Assembly (NCBI GenBank): GCA_028710525.1
Contig: JAQTTY010000011.1
Location: 61,020 to 125,019, forward strand
Source of the DNA: Gallionella sp.
GTDB taxonomy: Bacteria; Pseudomonadota; Gammaproteobacteria; Burkholderiales; Gallionellaceae
Length of the DNA stretch: 64,000 bases
Direction of reading: 5' to 3'
Position 1 is the stretch's first letter; each line of letters starts with the position of its first letter. Shown here piece after piece: positions 1-9,038 of the stretch. The notes beneath the pieces were generated by a model, which worked only from the letters and a program-made list of their open reading frames with translations, was not told where the DNA came from and searched no databases. Position numbers and translations under genes: made by a program.

Positions 1-146
1 GGTGTAGTTGTCATCCAACAAACGCATAGGATGTTGCAACATATTCCAAATCATCCTTGCGTTGATCAGCACACCGGAACACACCAGTGCGATTAACAGG
101 AATACCCAAGGGTTACGCCAACCTTGCTTGTTTTTTTGCGAAATCA
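1..146 (-). CDS. FixH family protein, N-terminal fragment
   Basis: The reverse strand from 146 encodes 48 residues starting MISQKNKQGWRNPWV, followed by one hydrophobic segment (VFLLIALVCSGVLINA). The gene runs off the left edge, so only the N-terminus is visible. A cytoplasmic NPW motif before a single membrane helix, placed directly downstream of ccoG, fits the FixH/CcoH family, membrane proteins needed to assemble cbb3 oxidase. It lies 19 bases after the ccoG stop and is probably cotranscribed. The assignment rests on context plus the short N-terminal pattern. Confidence 0.65.
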
Positions 147-165
147 TAATTCTTCCTCTGACTAC

Positions 166-1602
166 TTAACGCTTGGGTGCACTAAATTTGCTGGTGTACT
201 CAGCAGCCATGCTCGGATCTGCTGTATTAGAAACGTGGAATTCAATCTTAGTCGTTTCGCTGAGTATATTTTCTTCTGGCGCCTTCACGAAAATCGTAAA
301 CGCAGTTGAGCGACCATGGGTCAGCAACTTGGGTTGCTCATTACCAATCAATTTTTGATCCTTGATGCCAAACTGGGCGCTAACTTCCACGTATACGTCG
401 TGGTCGGTCTTATTCAGCACCTTGAAGGTATATTTGTTTTGGATCGAACCATCGCTCATGCGCACATACAAAGGCTGACGCTCTGGATCGACACGCAATT
501 TCAACGAGCCTAGATGCGTCATGCCCCAAACGATGCCACCCAGCGCGACCAACAGGATAGTCAGATACACGAAAGTACGTGGGTGTTGGTAAACTTTTTT
601 GACTGGACGCCCCTCAAGCTCATCCAAAGAGGCGTAGCGTATCAAACCACGTGGCCGTCCCAGCTTATCCATAATGGAGTCGCACGCATCCAAACACAGA
701 CCGCAAGTGATACAGCCTAATTGTTGTCCATCACGGATATCCACGCCGGTAGGACAGACCTGTACGCATTGGAAACAGTCGATGCAATCGCCCTGTGTCG
801 CATCGGTTGCGGGCGCACCACGACGCAATTTTCCGCGTGGCTCACCGCGAGCTATATCATAGGCTGGCAATATTGTTTGCGAATCTGCCATCACCGCTTG
901 AATACGAGCATAGGGGCACAACCACAAGCAGGTTTGTTCACGCAAGAAACCAGCTAAGCCGTAGGTTCCCAATGTAAACAACGCAAGTGTGGAAAACTCG
1001 ATAATGGTCAGATTGAAGTGCATCAGATCATGCCAGTACTGGTAGGCATCTTCGAACCATACGGTGGCACTGATACCGGTGAGCAATGAAATCAGCAGCC
1101 ATATCACATGCTTGACCGTTTTCTTCCCAATCTTATTGGCGGTCCAAGGCGCGGCATCCAGCTTGTGGCGCTGATTGGGTTGGCCCTCAATTTTTTCTTC
1201 TACCCAAGTAAACAGATCTACCCAAGCAGTCTGGAAACAGAAATATCCGCAAAACACGCGTGAGGCAACTGAAGTAACTGCGAATAATGTCATTGCCAAT
1301 ATCAGCAACAACAACGAAACCATCCAGATGTCTTGGGGCAGGATGGTGATATTGAAAAAATTGAATTGACGATGGTTGACATCCAGCATCATCGCTTGCT
1401 TACCATCCCAACGCAGGTAAGCGCCTACAAAAAAGAACAGCCAGATAGATTCAGTGAAATACTTGATGGTTCGAAAAGTTCCAGGCATACGCTTGGCATG
1501 TATGGTCTTATCGCCAAGGTTAGTCGACCACTCCTGATGCTCTGTATATAGGCTAGTTACGCCTACGACTTCATCGGCGCGTTTCCGTACTGGTTCATTC
1601 AT
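166..1602 (-). CDS. ccoG: Cytochrome c oxidase accessory protein CcoG (FixG/RdxA)
   Basis: A 478-residue polyferredoxin-type membrane protein that acts in cbb3 oxidase maturation, where the family is implicated in copper reduction. Several membrane helices lie in the first 240 residues, with the family motifs CGYFCFQTAW and CLWLCPYAR. Two 4Fe-4S clusters follow: CIDCFQCVQVCP and CITCGLCLDAC. The last 110 residues look like the immunoglobulin-fold FixG C-terminal domain. The start at 1602 follows an AGGAGCAGGGC ribosome site. A terminator separates it from the ccoNOQP block upstream, so it probably has its own promoter between 1603 and 1723, although no clear site is visible there. Confidence 0.96.
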   Translation of the reverse strand: MNEPVRKRADEVVGVTSLYTEHQEWSTNLGDKTIHAKRMPGTFRTIKYFTESIWLFFFVGAYLRWDGKQAMMLDVNHRQFNFFNITILPQDIWMVSLLLLILAMTLFAVTSVASRVFCGYFCFQTAWVDLFTWVEEKIEGQPNQRHKLDAAPWTANKIGKKTVKHVIWLLISLLTGISATVWFEDAYQYWHDLMHFNLTIIEFSTLALFTLGTYGLAGFLREQTCLWLCPYARIQAVMADSQTILPAYDIARGEPRGKLRRGAPATDATQGDCIDCFQCVQVCPTGVDIRDGQQLGCITCGLCLDACDSIMDKLGRPRGLIRYASLDELEGRPVKKVYQHPRTFVYLTILLVALGGIVWGMTHLGSLKLRVDPERQPLYVRMSDGSIQNKYTFKVLNKTDHDVYVEVSAQFGIKDQKLIGNEQPKLLTHGRSTAFTIFVKAPEENILSETTKIEFHVSNTADPSMAAEYTSKFSAPKR

Positions 1603-1723
1603 GCCCTGCTCCTAAATTTTTCTGACCGATTTTTCGGTTCGATTTATAAATTTATAAAAGAGTGTTTCATTTGAGTTCAGCATGCTGCGAAGCTCACACA
1701 AAACAACCTTTAACTCAACAATG

Positions 1724-1751
1724 AAAAAGGAGGAGGGCTAGCCTCCTCCTT
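1724..1751 (-). terminator. Intrinsic terminator of the ccoNOQP transcript
   Basis: A 10-bp stem (AAGGAGGAGG at 1727-1736 with CCTCCTCCTT at 1742-1751) and a 5-base loop. On the minus strand it is followed by a run of five T. It sits 17 bases after the small cco-linked gene and before ccoG. Confidence 0.8.
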
Positions 1752-1767
1752 ACTCACATCGACAATA

Positions 1768-1890
1768 TTACTTGTCGCCGCGGTTTTTGGTTTTTGCGTT
1801 AATGAACAAAAACAGCAAACCACCGATAAACGCAGCAAATGCGCCTGCTGTACCTATCATCAAAGACCAAAATACAAAGTCATTCTTCAT
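1768..1890 (-). CDS. Small single-helix membrane protein, CcoM-like cbb3 subunit candidate
   Basis: This short reading frame encodes 40 residues beginning MKNDFVFWSLMIGTAG. One hydrophobic helix fills residues 6-30, and a short basic tail ends KTKNRGDK. A good ribosome site (AAGGAGATCGCA on the reverse strand) precedes the ATG, and the gene lies between ccoP and the operon terminator. Pseudomonas cbb3 oxidases contain a tiny one-helix subunit, CcoM, of similar size and topology. I do not claim sequence homology, only matching size, topology and operon position. It could also be an unrelated assembly peptide. Confidence 0.65.
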   Translation of the reverse strand: MKNDFVFWSLMIGTAGAFAAFIGGLLFLFINAKTKNRGDK

Positions 1891-1946
1891 TGCGATCTCC
1901 TTTTCAAGAGACTGTGCGCCATAGACGCACAGTCAAATGCCTACGA

Positions 1947-2927
1947 TTAGTTAGCTGCTGCTGGAGCTGCTTCTGCTGCTGGAGCTGCTTCTGGTGTACC
2001 ACCACCAAACTTGTACACGTAAACAGCCAACTTCTTCATTTCCACCGCAGACAACTTACCGCCTTCTGTGAAGTTAGGCATAACAGCAACACGAGCGTTG
2101 TCACCTGCATTGACACCGTAAGTGATGGTCTGCTTGATACCTTCGATAGAGCCGTCGAAACGCCAGATTTTGTCGGTCAGGTTGGCAGAACCCATTGCAG
2201 GCATTCCCTTAGCATCAGCACCGTGGCAAGCTGTACAGTCGCTTTCGGCAAATACTTGCTTACCGGCAGCAACACTAGCATCAGCGTCAGCCTTGTCCTT
2301 GCCCTGCTCGCTCATCGCTTTGACGTAAAGTGTCACGTCATCGATTTGCTTCTCGGACAACATATCCTTGTGAGGAGTCATCATACCTTGGCGACCGCCC
2401 ATAATAGTTTCATGGATAGTGTTGATTTCGCCACCAAACAACCAGTCATCGTCGTTCAGGATAGGAGCCATATAGCCCTTTTCACGCTCAGCGAACTTAC
2501 CAGTCTGGAAAGTACCTACGCCGTTCTGACCGTGACATCCAGCACAGTTGTCACTGAACAAAACCTTGCCGGAACGAGCGACGTATTCGGACAGATTCGT
2601 ATCAGCCAAAATCGCTGCAGGAGTCATGTCTTTCAACTTATCTTCGTATGGCTTACGAACTTCATCAAGAACAGCTTGATCTTCAGCTAATTCTTTAATC
2701 GCAGTCCACTGGCCAGAGCCAGGCAAACCAAAACCTTTGAAGTAAGTACCGTTGATGGCCAAAGGAATAGCTGGATACATCAACCAATACACTACGACCC
2801 AGATCGCGCTGGCGGTCAGACCCAACATCCACCATTTCGGTGGTTGATTGGTAAAGTCAGCCAGATCGTCATCCCATATATGCCCTGTGGTGGGTACGCC
2901 ACCAGCAGAGTTGTGGTTATCACTCAT
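1947..2927 (-). CDS. ccoP: cbb3 oxidase dihaem cytochrome c subunit CcoP
   Basis: A 326-residue subunit that relays electrons from soluble cytochromes to CcoO/CcoN. It has the CcoP N-terminal region with a membrane helix near residues 34-56, then two c-type haem sites, CAGCH (128-132) and CTACH (231-235), each followed by a candidate axial methionine (for example in VMPNF). The C-terminal 20 residues are an Ala/Pro/Glu-rich tail. The ATG overlaps the ccoQ stop by four bases, which implies translational coupling. The order ccoN-O-Q-P is canonical. Confidence 0.97.
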   Translation of the reverse strand: MSDNHNSAGGVPTTGHIWDDDLADFTNQPPKWWMLGLTASAIWVVVYWLMYPAIPLAINGTYFKGFGLPGSGQWTAIKELAEDQAVLDEVRKPYEDKLKDMTPAAILADTNLSEYVARSGKVLFSDNCAGCHGQNGVGTFQTGKFAEREKGYMAPILNDDDWLFGGEINTIHETIMGGRQGMMTPHKDMLSEKQIDDVTLYVKAMSEQGKDKADADASVAAGKQVFAESDCTACHGADAKGMPAMGSANLTDKIWRFDGSIEGIKQTITYGVNAGDNARVAVMPNFTEGGKLSAVEMKKLAVYVYKFGGGTPEAAPAAEAAPAAAN

Positions 2928-3136
2928 TTTTTATCTCCTGAATTGTTGTATTCGCCTTCTTCTCGCAAAGCCATATCGGCCTGCGAGTCGAATGCATCTT
3001 TGTTCTTAGGATTGAACACCATGATATAGACCGCGATCATGGCCACGAACGCCAGTACAGTGAAGGTCACACCGATCCAGTCGTTGCGGGTCATAGCCGC
3101 CCAGTCCGTATGTAGGTAATCCATAAGTTTAGTCAC
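2924..3136 (-). CDS. ccoQ: cbb3 oxidase subunit CcoQ
   Basis: A 70-residue protein with one membrane helix (about residues 22-41, TFTVLAFVAMIAVYIMVF) followed by NPKNK and a charged tail. This is typical of CcoQ, which stabilises the cbb3 complex. The frame opens with GTG at 3136, overlapping the end of ccoO. An ATG at 3124 (MDYLHTDW) just after the ccoO stop is an equally plausible start and would give 66 residues. Identity rests on topology and its place between ccoO and ccoP. Confidence 0.9.
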   Translation of the reverse strand: MTKLMDYLHTDWAAMTRNDWIGVTFTVLAFVAMIAVYIMVFNPKNKDAFDSQADMALREEGEYNNSGDKK

Positions 3137-3926
3137 GATAGTTCACACCTTCTTCGAACTTAACGTGATTACCCAAAGATTGCAGGTATGCGATAACTGC
3201 GTCCATTTCTGTCTTGTCTTTCAGTGCCTCTGGCGCAGCTGCGATGTAGTCAGCTGTGTAGATGCTCGTTGGAACCGGATTGAAAGGCATCTTGGTCATC
3301 ACTTCCATAGTCTTGACGGTACGCTCGACATTGACTGGATTCTTTTCCAAGAAGAAGAAGTTAGGCATCACAGACTCTGGAACGACGTCACGTGGATACT
3401 TCAAATGCTTACGATGCCACTCATCAGAGTACTTACCAGCCAGACGCGCAATATCAGGACCTGTACGCTTAGAACCCCACTGATAAGTGTGGTCGTACAT
3501 AGACTCTTCAGCGATGGAGTAGTGACCATAACGATCTTTTTCATCACGGAATGGACGAATCATCTGTGAATGGCACAAGAAACAGCCTTCACGGATAAAC
3601 ACATGGCGACCTGCTGTTTCAAGCGCTGTGTAAGGACGAACTCCATCACCTGGCACCCACTCAGCCAAAGACTTATGCTCTGAAGTGACTGGATTCCAAA
3701 CAATCTTGTCCATAGGAATGGTGTTGCCCTGCAGATCCTTGTGCTGCGTATTGTTACAGCTAGGATCGTTCTGGCACATCGCGGTGTTAGGCAGATAGAA
3801 CAAAGGCACGATTTCCACGATACCGCCCACCGCAACTGTCAGCGCAGTCATGATGAACATCAGCAGCGTGCTACGTTCTACTTTGTCTTGAAACTTAGTT
3901 GAATAAATATGATCGTGATCAGACAT
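3129..3926 (-). CDS. ccoO: cbb3 oxidase monohaem cytochrome c subunit CcoO
   Basis: 265 residues from MSDHDHIY, chosen over the longer frame (to 3980) because GGGAGAG lies at the right distance upstream. One N-terminal membrane helix (about 20-42) is followed by a c-type haem site CFLCHSQMIRPF with cysteines 115 and 118 and His119. The haem domain is standard, but the linker between helix and haem (about residues 48-96) is longer than in the CcoO proteins I know and contains a cysteine pair in CQNDPSC. The gap to ccoN is 13 bases. Confidence 0.96.
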   Translation of the reverse strand: MSDHDHIYSTKFQDKVERSTLLMFIMTALTVAVGGIVEIVPLFYLPNTAMCQNDPSCNNTQHKDLQGNTIPMDKIVWNPVTSEHKSLAEWVPGDGVRPYTALETAGRHVFIREGCFLCHSQMIRPFRDEKDRYGHYSIAEESMYDHTYQWGSKRTGPDIARLAGKYSDEWHRKHLKYPRDVVPESVMPNFFFLEKNPVNVERTVKTMEVMTKMPFNPVPTSIYTADYIAAAPEALKDKTEMDAVIAYLQSLGNHVKFEEGVNYRD

Positions 3927-3939
3927 GTCTTTCTCTCCC

Positions 3940-5370
3940 TTATGCACGAGCAGCAACTGGGCTCGTACCGCGAGCAGCACTCGCTTGACGAACTGTCATC
4001 ACCACGTTGAACAACATGATCCATGTGCCCAGGTTGAAAATCGCACCGCCCACTGCACGCATTACATAGTAAGGATGCATAGCAGATACAGATTCAACGA
4101 AGGTATAGGTCAGAGTGCCGTATTCATCATAGTCACGCCACATCAGACCTTGCATGATCCCGGAGACCCACATCGCCACTACATATGTAACAGCACCGAT
4201 CAGAGAGATCCAGAAGTGCACGTTAACCAGACGGTCAGAGTACATTTCTGTGTTCCACAACTTCTTAACCATGTGGTACAGCGCACCGAAGGAGATCATT
4301 GCCATCCAGCCCAAAGCGCCAGCGTGAACGTGACCAACTGTCCAGTCAGTGTAGTGAGACAACGCGTTCACAGACTTGATCGCCATAACAGGACCGTCGA
4401 ATGTGGACATTGCGTAGAACGCCATTGCAGTAACCAAGAAGCGCAGGATGTAGTCAGTACGCAGCTTGTCCCATGCACCGGACAAAGTCATCATACCGTT
4501 CATCGCACCACCCCATGAAGGGATGATCATCGCCAAGGAAACAGCCGCACCCAAGGAACCAGTCCAGTCAGGCAAAGCGGTGTATTGCAGATGGTGAGCA
4601 CCCAGCCATACGTAACCGAAAGTCAATGTCCAGAAGTGCAGAACAGACAAACGATACGAGAACACTGGACGACCAGATTGCTTAGGAATGAAGTAGTACA
4701 TGATGCCGAGGAAGCCGCCGGTCAGGTAGAAACCAACCGCATTGTGACCCCACCACCATTGAATCATCGCATCTTGCACGCCGGAGTAGATGGAGTACGA
4801 AGTAGCCCAATCCACAGGGATAGCCATGCTGTTTACCACGTGCAGGTAAGTGATCATGACGATCATACCCATGGTGAACCAGTTGGAGACATACATGTGC
4901 GAAGTCTTACGGATCGCATTGGTCATGACATAGTTCAGACCATATGACAACCAAACTACCGCAATCATGATATCAACCCACCATGGCAACTCAGCGTACT
5001 CCTTACCTTGGGACAGACCCAATGGCAAAGTGATCACTGCACAGACGATGATCGCATTCCAACCCCAGAATGTGAACCACGCCATGCCATTACTCCACAG
5101 CTTGGTCGCGCCGGTACGCTGGACGATATAAAAGCCTGTAGCCATCAATACACAGCCGCCGAATGCAAAGATCACCGCATTGGTATGCAGTGGACGCAAA
5201 CGTCCGAAGGTGATTTCAGGGATATCAAAATTCAAAAACGGCCACGCCAACTCCGATGCCACATACACACCGATGAACGTGCCAACCACACCATAAATGA
5301 CAGCCGCGATGGTGAACCATCTGACCACATCCATGTCGTACTTTACTGGTGTCGCATTAGTTGCTTCCAC
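3940..5370 (-). CDS. ccoN: cbb3 oxidase catalytic subunit CcoN
   Basis: A 476-residue multi-helix haem-copper oxidase subunit that reduces O2 at the haem b3-CuB site. Recognisable elements are LRPLHTNAVIFAFGG near the N-terminus, QWWWGHNAVGFYLTGGFLG in the middle, and YTDWTVGHVHAGALGW near residue 350. Length is normal. Translation starts with GTG at 5370 behind a strong GGAGGAGA site; no ATG lies nearby. It is the first gene of the ccoNOQP operon, and a palindrome 140 bases upstream may be a regulatory site. Confidence 0.97.
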   Translation of the reverse strand: MEATNATPVKYDMDVVRWFTIAAVIYGVVGTFIGVYVASELAWPFLNFDIPEITFGRLRPLHTNAVIFAFGGCVLMATGFYIVQRTGATKLWSNGMAWFTFWGWNAIIVCAVITLPLGLSQGKEYAELPWWVDIMIAVVWLSYGLNYVMTNAIRKTSHMYVSNWFTMGMIVMITYLHVVNSMAIPVDWATSYSIYSGVQDAMIQWWWGHNAVGFYLTGGFLGIMYYFIPKQSGRPVFSYRLSVLHFWTLTFGYVWLGAHHLQYTALPDWTGSLGAAVSLAMIIPSWGGAMNGMMTLSGAWDKLRTDYILRFLVTAMAFYAMSTFDGPVMAIKSVNALSHYTDWTVGHVHAGALGWMAMISFGALYHMVKKLWNTEMYSDRLVNVHFWISLIGAVTYVVAMWVSGIMQGLMWRDYDEYGTLTYTFVESVSAMHPYYVMRAVGGAIFNLGTWIMLFNVVMTVRQASAARGTSPVAARA

Positions 5371-5688
5371 AAGTATCTCCTCCCGAGAGCAAGTTAAAAA
5401 AACGACGGGCTTCGACTCTTATAATTAGAGGCAAAAGCCCATCTCTTCTGTACAGCTTAAAAAAAGCTTGGCAATGATGACATACCTATTGCAAGAGAGT
5501 AAAGAATAAATGCGACGAAATGTCGCATATACCTATGTAAAATCATCAACTTTAATTATTTTTTTATACCTCGTACCACATTGATGCGGAAGATATAATT
5601 CGATTTTCACTGGAAATATTGGCCAACTAGGTAACTAAGGTATTTAGCGCGACTTGCTGCTCTTAACCTAAATTTAACGCTTCGCGGC
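5371..5688. other. Intergenic region upstream of ccoN
   Basis: 318 bases between algR and ccoN, both on the minus strand. It is AT-rich and holds a 7-bp-arm palindrome at 5510-5528, a short hairpin around AGCTTAAAAAAAGCT near 5455-5469, and no convincing ORF. It must contain the ccoN promoter, but I could not fix the -35/-10 elements with confidence. No clear terminator follows algR. Confidence 0.6.
5510..5528. promoter_or_regulatory. Palindrome upstream of ccoN, possible RegA/ActR-type operator
   Basis: A perfect inverted repeat, ATGCGAC-GAAAT-GTCGCAT. It resembles the published RegA/ActR/RegR consensus (G-N-G-A/G-C ... G-N-C-G-C), the redox response regulator family that controls cbb3 oxidases in alphaproteobacteria. 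Perfect symmetry and position are seen directly; the regulator is an inference. Confidence 0.4.
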
Positions 5689-6447
5689 TTACTTAAATTC
5701 TTTCACCAAGTATTGCTGCCTACGACTTATGGGCAACGATTCTTCAACATCTTTCAACTTGACCATCCAGCCGCTTTCATTCTCATCACCACCTCGTTGA
5801 AAGCCAATAATGGCCTCTTTAGCTACGATGCAATTACGGTGGATACGCACGAATCTGGCAATGAATTCCTTCTCCAAGGCAGTCAATGATTCCTCGATCA
5901 AATACTCACGCTCAGCAGTCTTTACAGTAATGTATTTAAGCTCAGCTCTTAGGAAGAGTACGTCTTCGATGGGAACCAGATGTATCTTGCCTCGCTCGTG
6001 TATTGATAAATGCTTGCGCGGCTCAGGCAAGAGCTCGCGCAACACTTCGGTCTGTATTGGCACAGCATCACGCGCACGCGTCAGGGCATCGAACAGCCGG
6101 CCTAGTCGTATAGGTTTAAGCAGGTAATCAATCGCGCGCAGTTCGAAAGCCTTAATCGCATACGAGTCGTATGCGGTCGTAAAAATAATGACTGGGGGTT
6201 TGTCCAACTTCTGCAGATGCTGGGCAAGCTCGATACCATCCATCTGCGGCATACGAATATCCATCAACACCACATCGGCTTGAACCTCGACCATCTTATC
6301 CAATGCCTCTTGACCATTGGCAGCCTCGCCCACGATATCTAAAGCCAATTGATCACTACAGTCATGCAACAACTCCCTCAATCGGTTACGTGCAGGTGTC
6401 TCGTCATCAACGATGAATACTCGCAATGCAAGTTCTATCATAGTCAT
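5689..6447 (-). CDS. algR: LytTR-type response regulator AlgR
   Basis: 252 residues: an N-terminal receiver domain (about 9-125) with phosphoacceptor Asp63 in DVVLMDIRMPQMDG and the conserved lysine in LLKPIRL, and a C-terminal LytTR DNA-binding domain (about 145-248) with FVRIHRNCIV. It is the cytoplasmic partner of the kinase upstream, with a four-base ATGA overlap. In Pseudomonas the same pair sits beside argH and controls alginate and type IV pilus genes; targets here are unknown. The next gene downstream is ccoN. Confidence 0.9.
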   Translation of the reverse strand: MTMIELALRVFIVDDETPARNRLRELLHDCSDQLALDIVGEAANGQEALDKMVEVQADVVLMDIRMPQMDGIELAQHLQKLDKPPVIIFTTAYDSYAIKAFELRAIDYLLKPIRLGRLFDALTRARDAVPIQTEVLRELLPEPRKHLSIHERGKIHLVPIEDVLFLRAELKYITVKTAEREYLIEESLTALEKEFIARFVRIHRNCIVAKEAIIGFQRGGDENESGWMVKLKDVEESLPISRRQQYLVKEFK

Positions 6448-7487
6448 ACTGCATCCTCCGTCACATAGGGCAAAGTAATTTCCACCTTGTATTTATTAAC
6501 TGTGCTTTCTACTTGATAGCGCGCCTCGACATCAAACAATAACTCCAACCTCTCGCGTATGTTCTGTAGCGCCATTTTGTTACCAGAATGACTTTGCTTC
6601 TTTTCACTGGCATAGGGATTCTCTACCTGTACATGCAGCTCTTTATCTGAGCAACTACACCTGATGGTGATACGCCCGCCCAGATTCAAAGGCTCGATAC
6701 CGTGGTATACCGCATTCTCCAGCAAGGGTTGCAACATCAGCGGAGGTATTAGGGCATCCATGGGTGTATCACCCAATTCCCAGTGAACCGAAAGTCGTTC
6801 GCCCATGCGCAACTGCTCCAATGCCAGATATTGCTTCGTGAGCGCAATCTCCTGCCCGAGCGGTACCAAATCTCTCACCTCTGCCATCGCCATGCGAAAT
6901 AGATCCGACATATCTTCCAATGCGGTTTCTGCTTGTTTAGGTTGCACTCGGACGATGGACAACACGGCATTGATGGCGTTGAAGAGAAAGTGAGGGCGGA
7001 TACGCGCCCTCAACACTTGCAATCTTGCATCGTGCAGGGCGCGCGACAATATCTGTGCTCGCCAATAGAAGTACATCAGCAGTACGGTGCAAACCATCAC
7101 GCTGATAATTGCATATTGAACTCTATCGAAGTACTCACCCTCCACTGCAAAGGGCTGGTAGACCAAACTACCTAGGTTATAAATACTGAGTGTTACGACT
7201 ACCACCAACAAATGGATAACCATCACCCCGCGCATATAACTCAACTTTTTCAGCCAAGGCTGTATCAACCAAAGCAACAACAGACTTGTAAAAAGGATAG
7301 GTGCTAACAAGGCCGAGATGCGCAATATGTGATTCAACATATCGGCCATGTCAACAGCGTCGACAAACGCCTTTATGATTGCCATGGCGTTGCACAACAT
7401 CAATATGCGCAATATCACACCCAAGTTACGAAAGTTGGGCAGCACGTCCTGATGGGCATTTTGTTTTATACTGCGCGCCTTATTCAT
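6444..7487 (-). CDS. algZ: LytS-family sensor histidine kinase AlgZ (FimS)
   Basis: A 347-residue membrane kinase. The first 160 residues contain several hydrophobic helices. The cytoplasmic part carries the His_kinase signature RPHFLFNAINAV (phospho-His region) and an N-box PPLMLQPLLENAVYHGIEP. This is the kinase class that lacks a standard HisKA domain. It overlaps algR by four bases and is divergent from argH with a 72-base shared upstream region. AlgZ/FimS and argH are neighbours in Pseudomonas too, which supports the name. Confidence 0.88.
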   Translation of the reverse strand: MNKARSIKQNAHQDVLPNFRNLGVILRILMLCNAMAIIKAFVDAVDMADMLNHILRISALLAPILFTSLLLLWLIQPWLKKLSYMRGVMVIHLLVVVVTLSIYNLGSLVYQPFAVEGEYFDRVQYAIISVMVCTVLLMYFYWRAQILSRALHDARLQVLRARIRPHFLFNAINAVLSIVRVQPKQAETALEDMSDLFRMAMAEVRDLVPLGQEIALTKQYLALEQLRMGERLSVHWELGDTPMDALIPPLMLQPLLENAVYHGIEPLNLGGRITIRCSCSDKELHVQVENPYASEKKQSHSGNKMALQNIRERLELLFDVEARYQVESTVNKYKVEITLPYVTEDAV

Positions 7488-7559
7488 GGCGAAAAATCCT
7501 CGTGTTTTTTGCCTTATTTTTTATGTACACCGCTCTAGTGACGAGCAGATTTTGGACAA

Positions 7560-8957
7560 ATGATGACTAGCATACAAGATAAAAACACTTGGTCGGGACG
7601 TTTCGCCGAACCAGTGGCGGAATTGGTCAAGCGTTACACCGCATCCGTAGGCTTCGACCAGAAGCTTGCACTCTTTGACATCGAAGGTTCTCTTGCGCAC
7701 GCAGCGATGCTAAGCCACTGCGACATCATCTCTACTCAGGATCTAGCTGATATACAACGGGGCCTAGAGCAAATCAAGAACGAAGTGCTTGCTAACACTT
7801 TCATCTGGTCCTTGGATCTGGAAGACGTACACCTGAACATCGAGAAGCGCCTTACGACATTGGTGGGTGATGCAGGCAAGCGTCTGCACACCGGACGTTC
7901 GCGCAACGATCAGGTCGCCACCGATGTGCGCCTCTATTTGCGCCACGCCATAGATGAGTTGCTTGCACTGATTGCGGCGCTACAAACTTCAATACTGAAC
8001 CTAGCCGAACAGCACACGCTGACTATCATGCCCGGTTTCACCCATCTGCAAGTCGCCCAACCCATAAGCTTTGGTCACCACCTCATGGCTTATTTTGAGA
8101 TGCTCAAGCGCGATGCCGAACGATTGCAAGACACACGCCGTCGCGTGAATCGTTTGCCATTAGGGGCTGCCGCACTGGCAGGCACCAGCTACCCTATCAA
8201 ACGCGAAATGGTGGCTGAATTGCTTGGGTTCGAGGGTGTATGTGAGAACTCTTTGGATGCTGTGTCAGATCGTGATTTCGCTATCGAATTCACTGCCGCA
8301 GCCGCTTTGATCATGACGCATCTGTCACGATTCTCGGAAGAGTTGATACTATGGATGAGCCCCCGTGTCGGCTTCATCGACATCGCGGATCGATTCTGCA
8401 CAGGCTCTTCCATCATGCCGCAAAAGAAGAACCCTGATGTACCCGAACTGGTGCGCGGCAAGACTGGTCGCGTCAACGGCCATTTAATTGCATTGCTGAC
8501 GCTGATGAAGGGTCAACCACTTGCTTACAACAAAGACAATCAGGAAGATAAAGAGCCAATCTTTGACACGGTCGACACGCTGAATCAGACCTTGCGTATC
8601 TATGCCGACATGATCACCGGCATCAAAGTCAAACCCGAAGCGATGCGCAATGCCGCATTGCAAGGCTACGCAACGGCAACCGATCTGGCCGACTATCTGG
8701 TAAAGAAGGGGCTCCCTTTCCGCGATGCACATGAGGCTGTCGCACTGGCGGTTCGCTTTGCCGAACAACGTGGCTGCGACCTTAGTGACATAAGCTTGCC
8801 CGAGCTACAAAAATTCTCTGCACTGATAGAACAGGACATCTACCAAGTCTTATCTTTGGAAGGCTCACTTGCGAGTCGCGACCACATCGGTGGCACAGCT
8901 CCCAAGCAGGTACAAGCCGCAATTGCTAGAGGCCGCGACTATCTAAGCCAACACTAG
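7560..8957 (+). CDS. argH: Argininosuccinate lyase
   Basis: A 465-residue cytosolic enzyme for the last step of arginine synthesis, splitting argininosuccinate into arginine and fumarate. The fumarase/aspartase superfamily signature [15 protein letters not shown] is intact near residue 285, and [13 protein letters not shown] and [10 protein letters not shown] are other family blocks. Length is typical. It is transcribed alone, divergent from algZ. The frame opens with ATG at 7560, with a second ATG one codon on. Confidence 0.97.
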   Translation: MMTSIQDKNTWSGRFAEPVAELVKRYTASVGFDQKLALFDIEGSLAHAAMLSHCDIISTQDLADIQRGLEQIKNEVLANTFIWSLDLEDVHLNIEKRLTTLVGDAGKRLHTGRSRNDQVATDVRLYLRHAIDELLALIAALQTSILNLAEQHTLTIMPGFTHLQVAQPISFGHHLMAYFEMLKRDAERLQDTRRRVNRLPLGAAALAGTSYPIKREMVAELLGFEGVCENSLDAVSDRDFAIEFTAAAALIMTHLSRFSEELILWMSPRVGFIDIADRFCTGSSIMPQKKNPDVPELVRGKTGRVNGHLIALLTLMKGQPLAYNKDNQEDKEPIFDTVDTLNQTLRIYADMITGIKVKPEAMRNAALQGYATATDLADYLVKKGLPFRDAHEAVALAVRFAEQRGCDLSDISLPELQKFSALIEQDIYQVLSLEGSLASRDHIGGTAPKQVQAAIARGRDYLSQH

Positions 8958-9002
8958 CAAACTACTAAGCGACCACTAGCGTATAAACGCTGGACAAAAA
9001 AG

Positions 9003-9024
9003 CGGGCAATCTTACGATTGCCCG
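9003..9024 (-). terminator. Intrinsic terminator downstream of grxD
   Basis: A perfect 9-bp stem (CGGGCAATC, loop TTAC, GATTGCCCG). On the minus strand it is followed by TTTTTT, so it most likely ends the hemA-prfA-prmC-grxD transcripts. On the plus strand it follows argH by 45 bases but lacks a T-run. Confidence 0.75.
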
Positions 9025-9038
9025 AATAGGAGGAGAGT

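Noticed and set aside
1839..2690. 283-residue plus-strand open frame
   Set aside because: Fully antisense to ccoP with two CxxCH haem sites on the other strand; the product is His/Ser/Thr/Val-rich without a recognisable fold.
3925..4518. 197-residue plus-strand open frame
   Set aside because: Antisense to the conserved ccoN; composition is an image of the coding strand.
5581..5594. FNR-like site TTGATGCGGAAGAT upstream of ccoN
   Set aside because: Only the first half-site matches TTGAT-N4-ATCAA; the second half has two of five bases.
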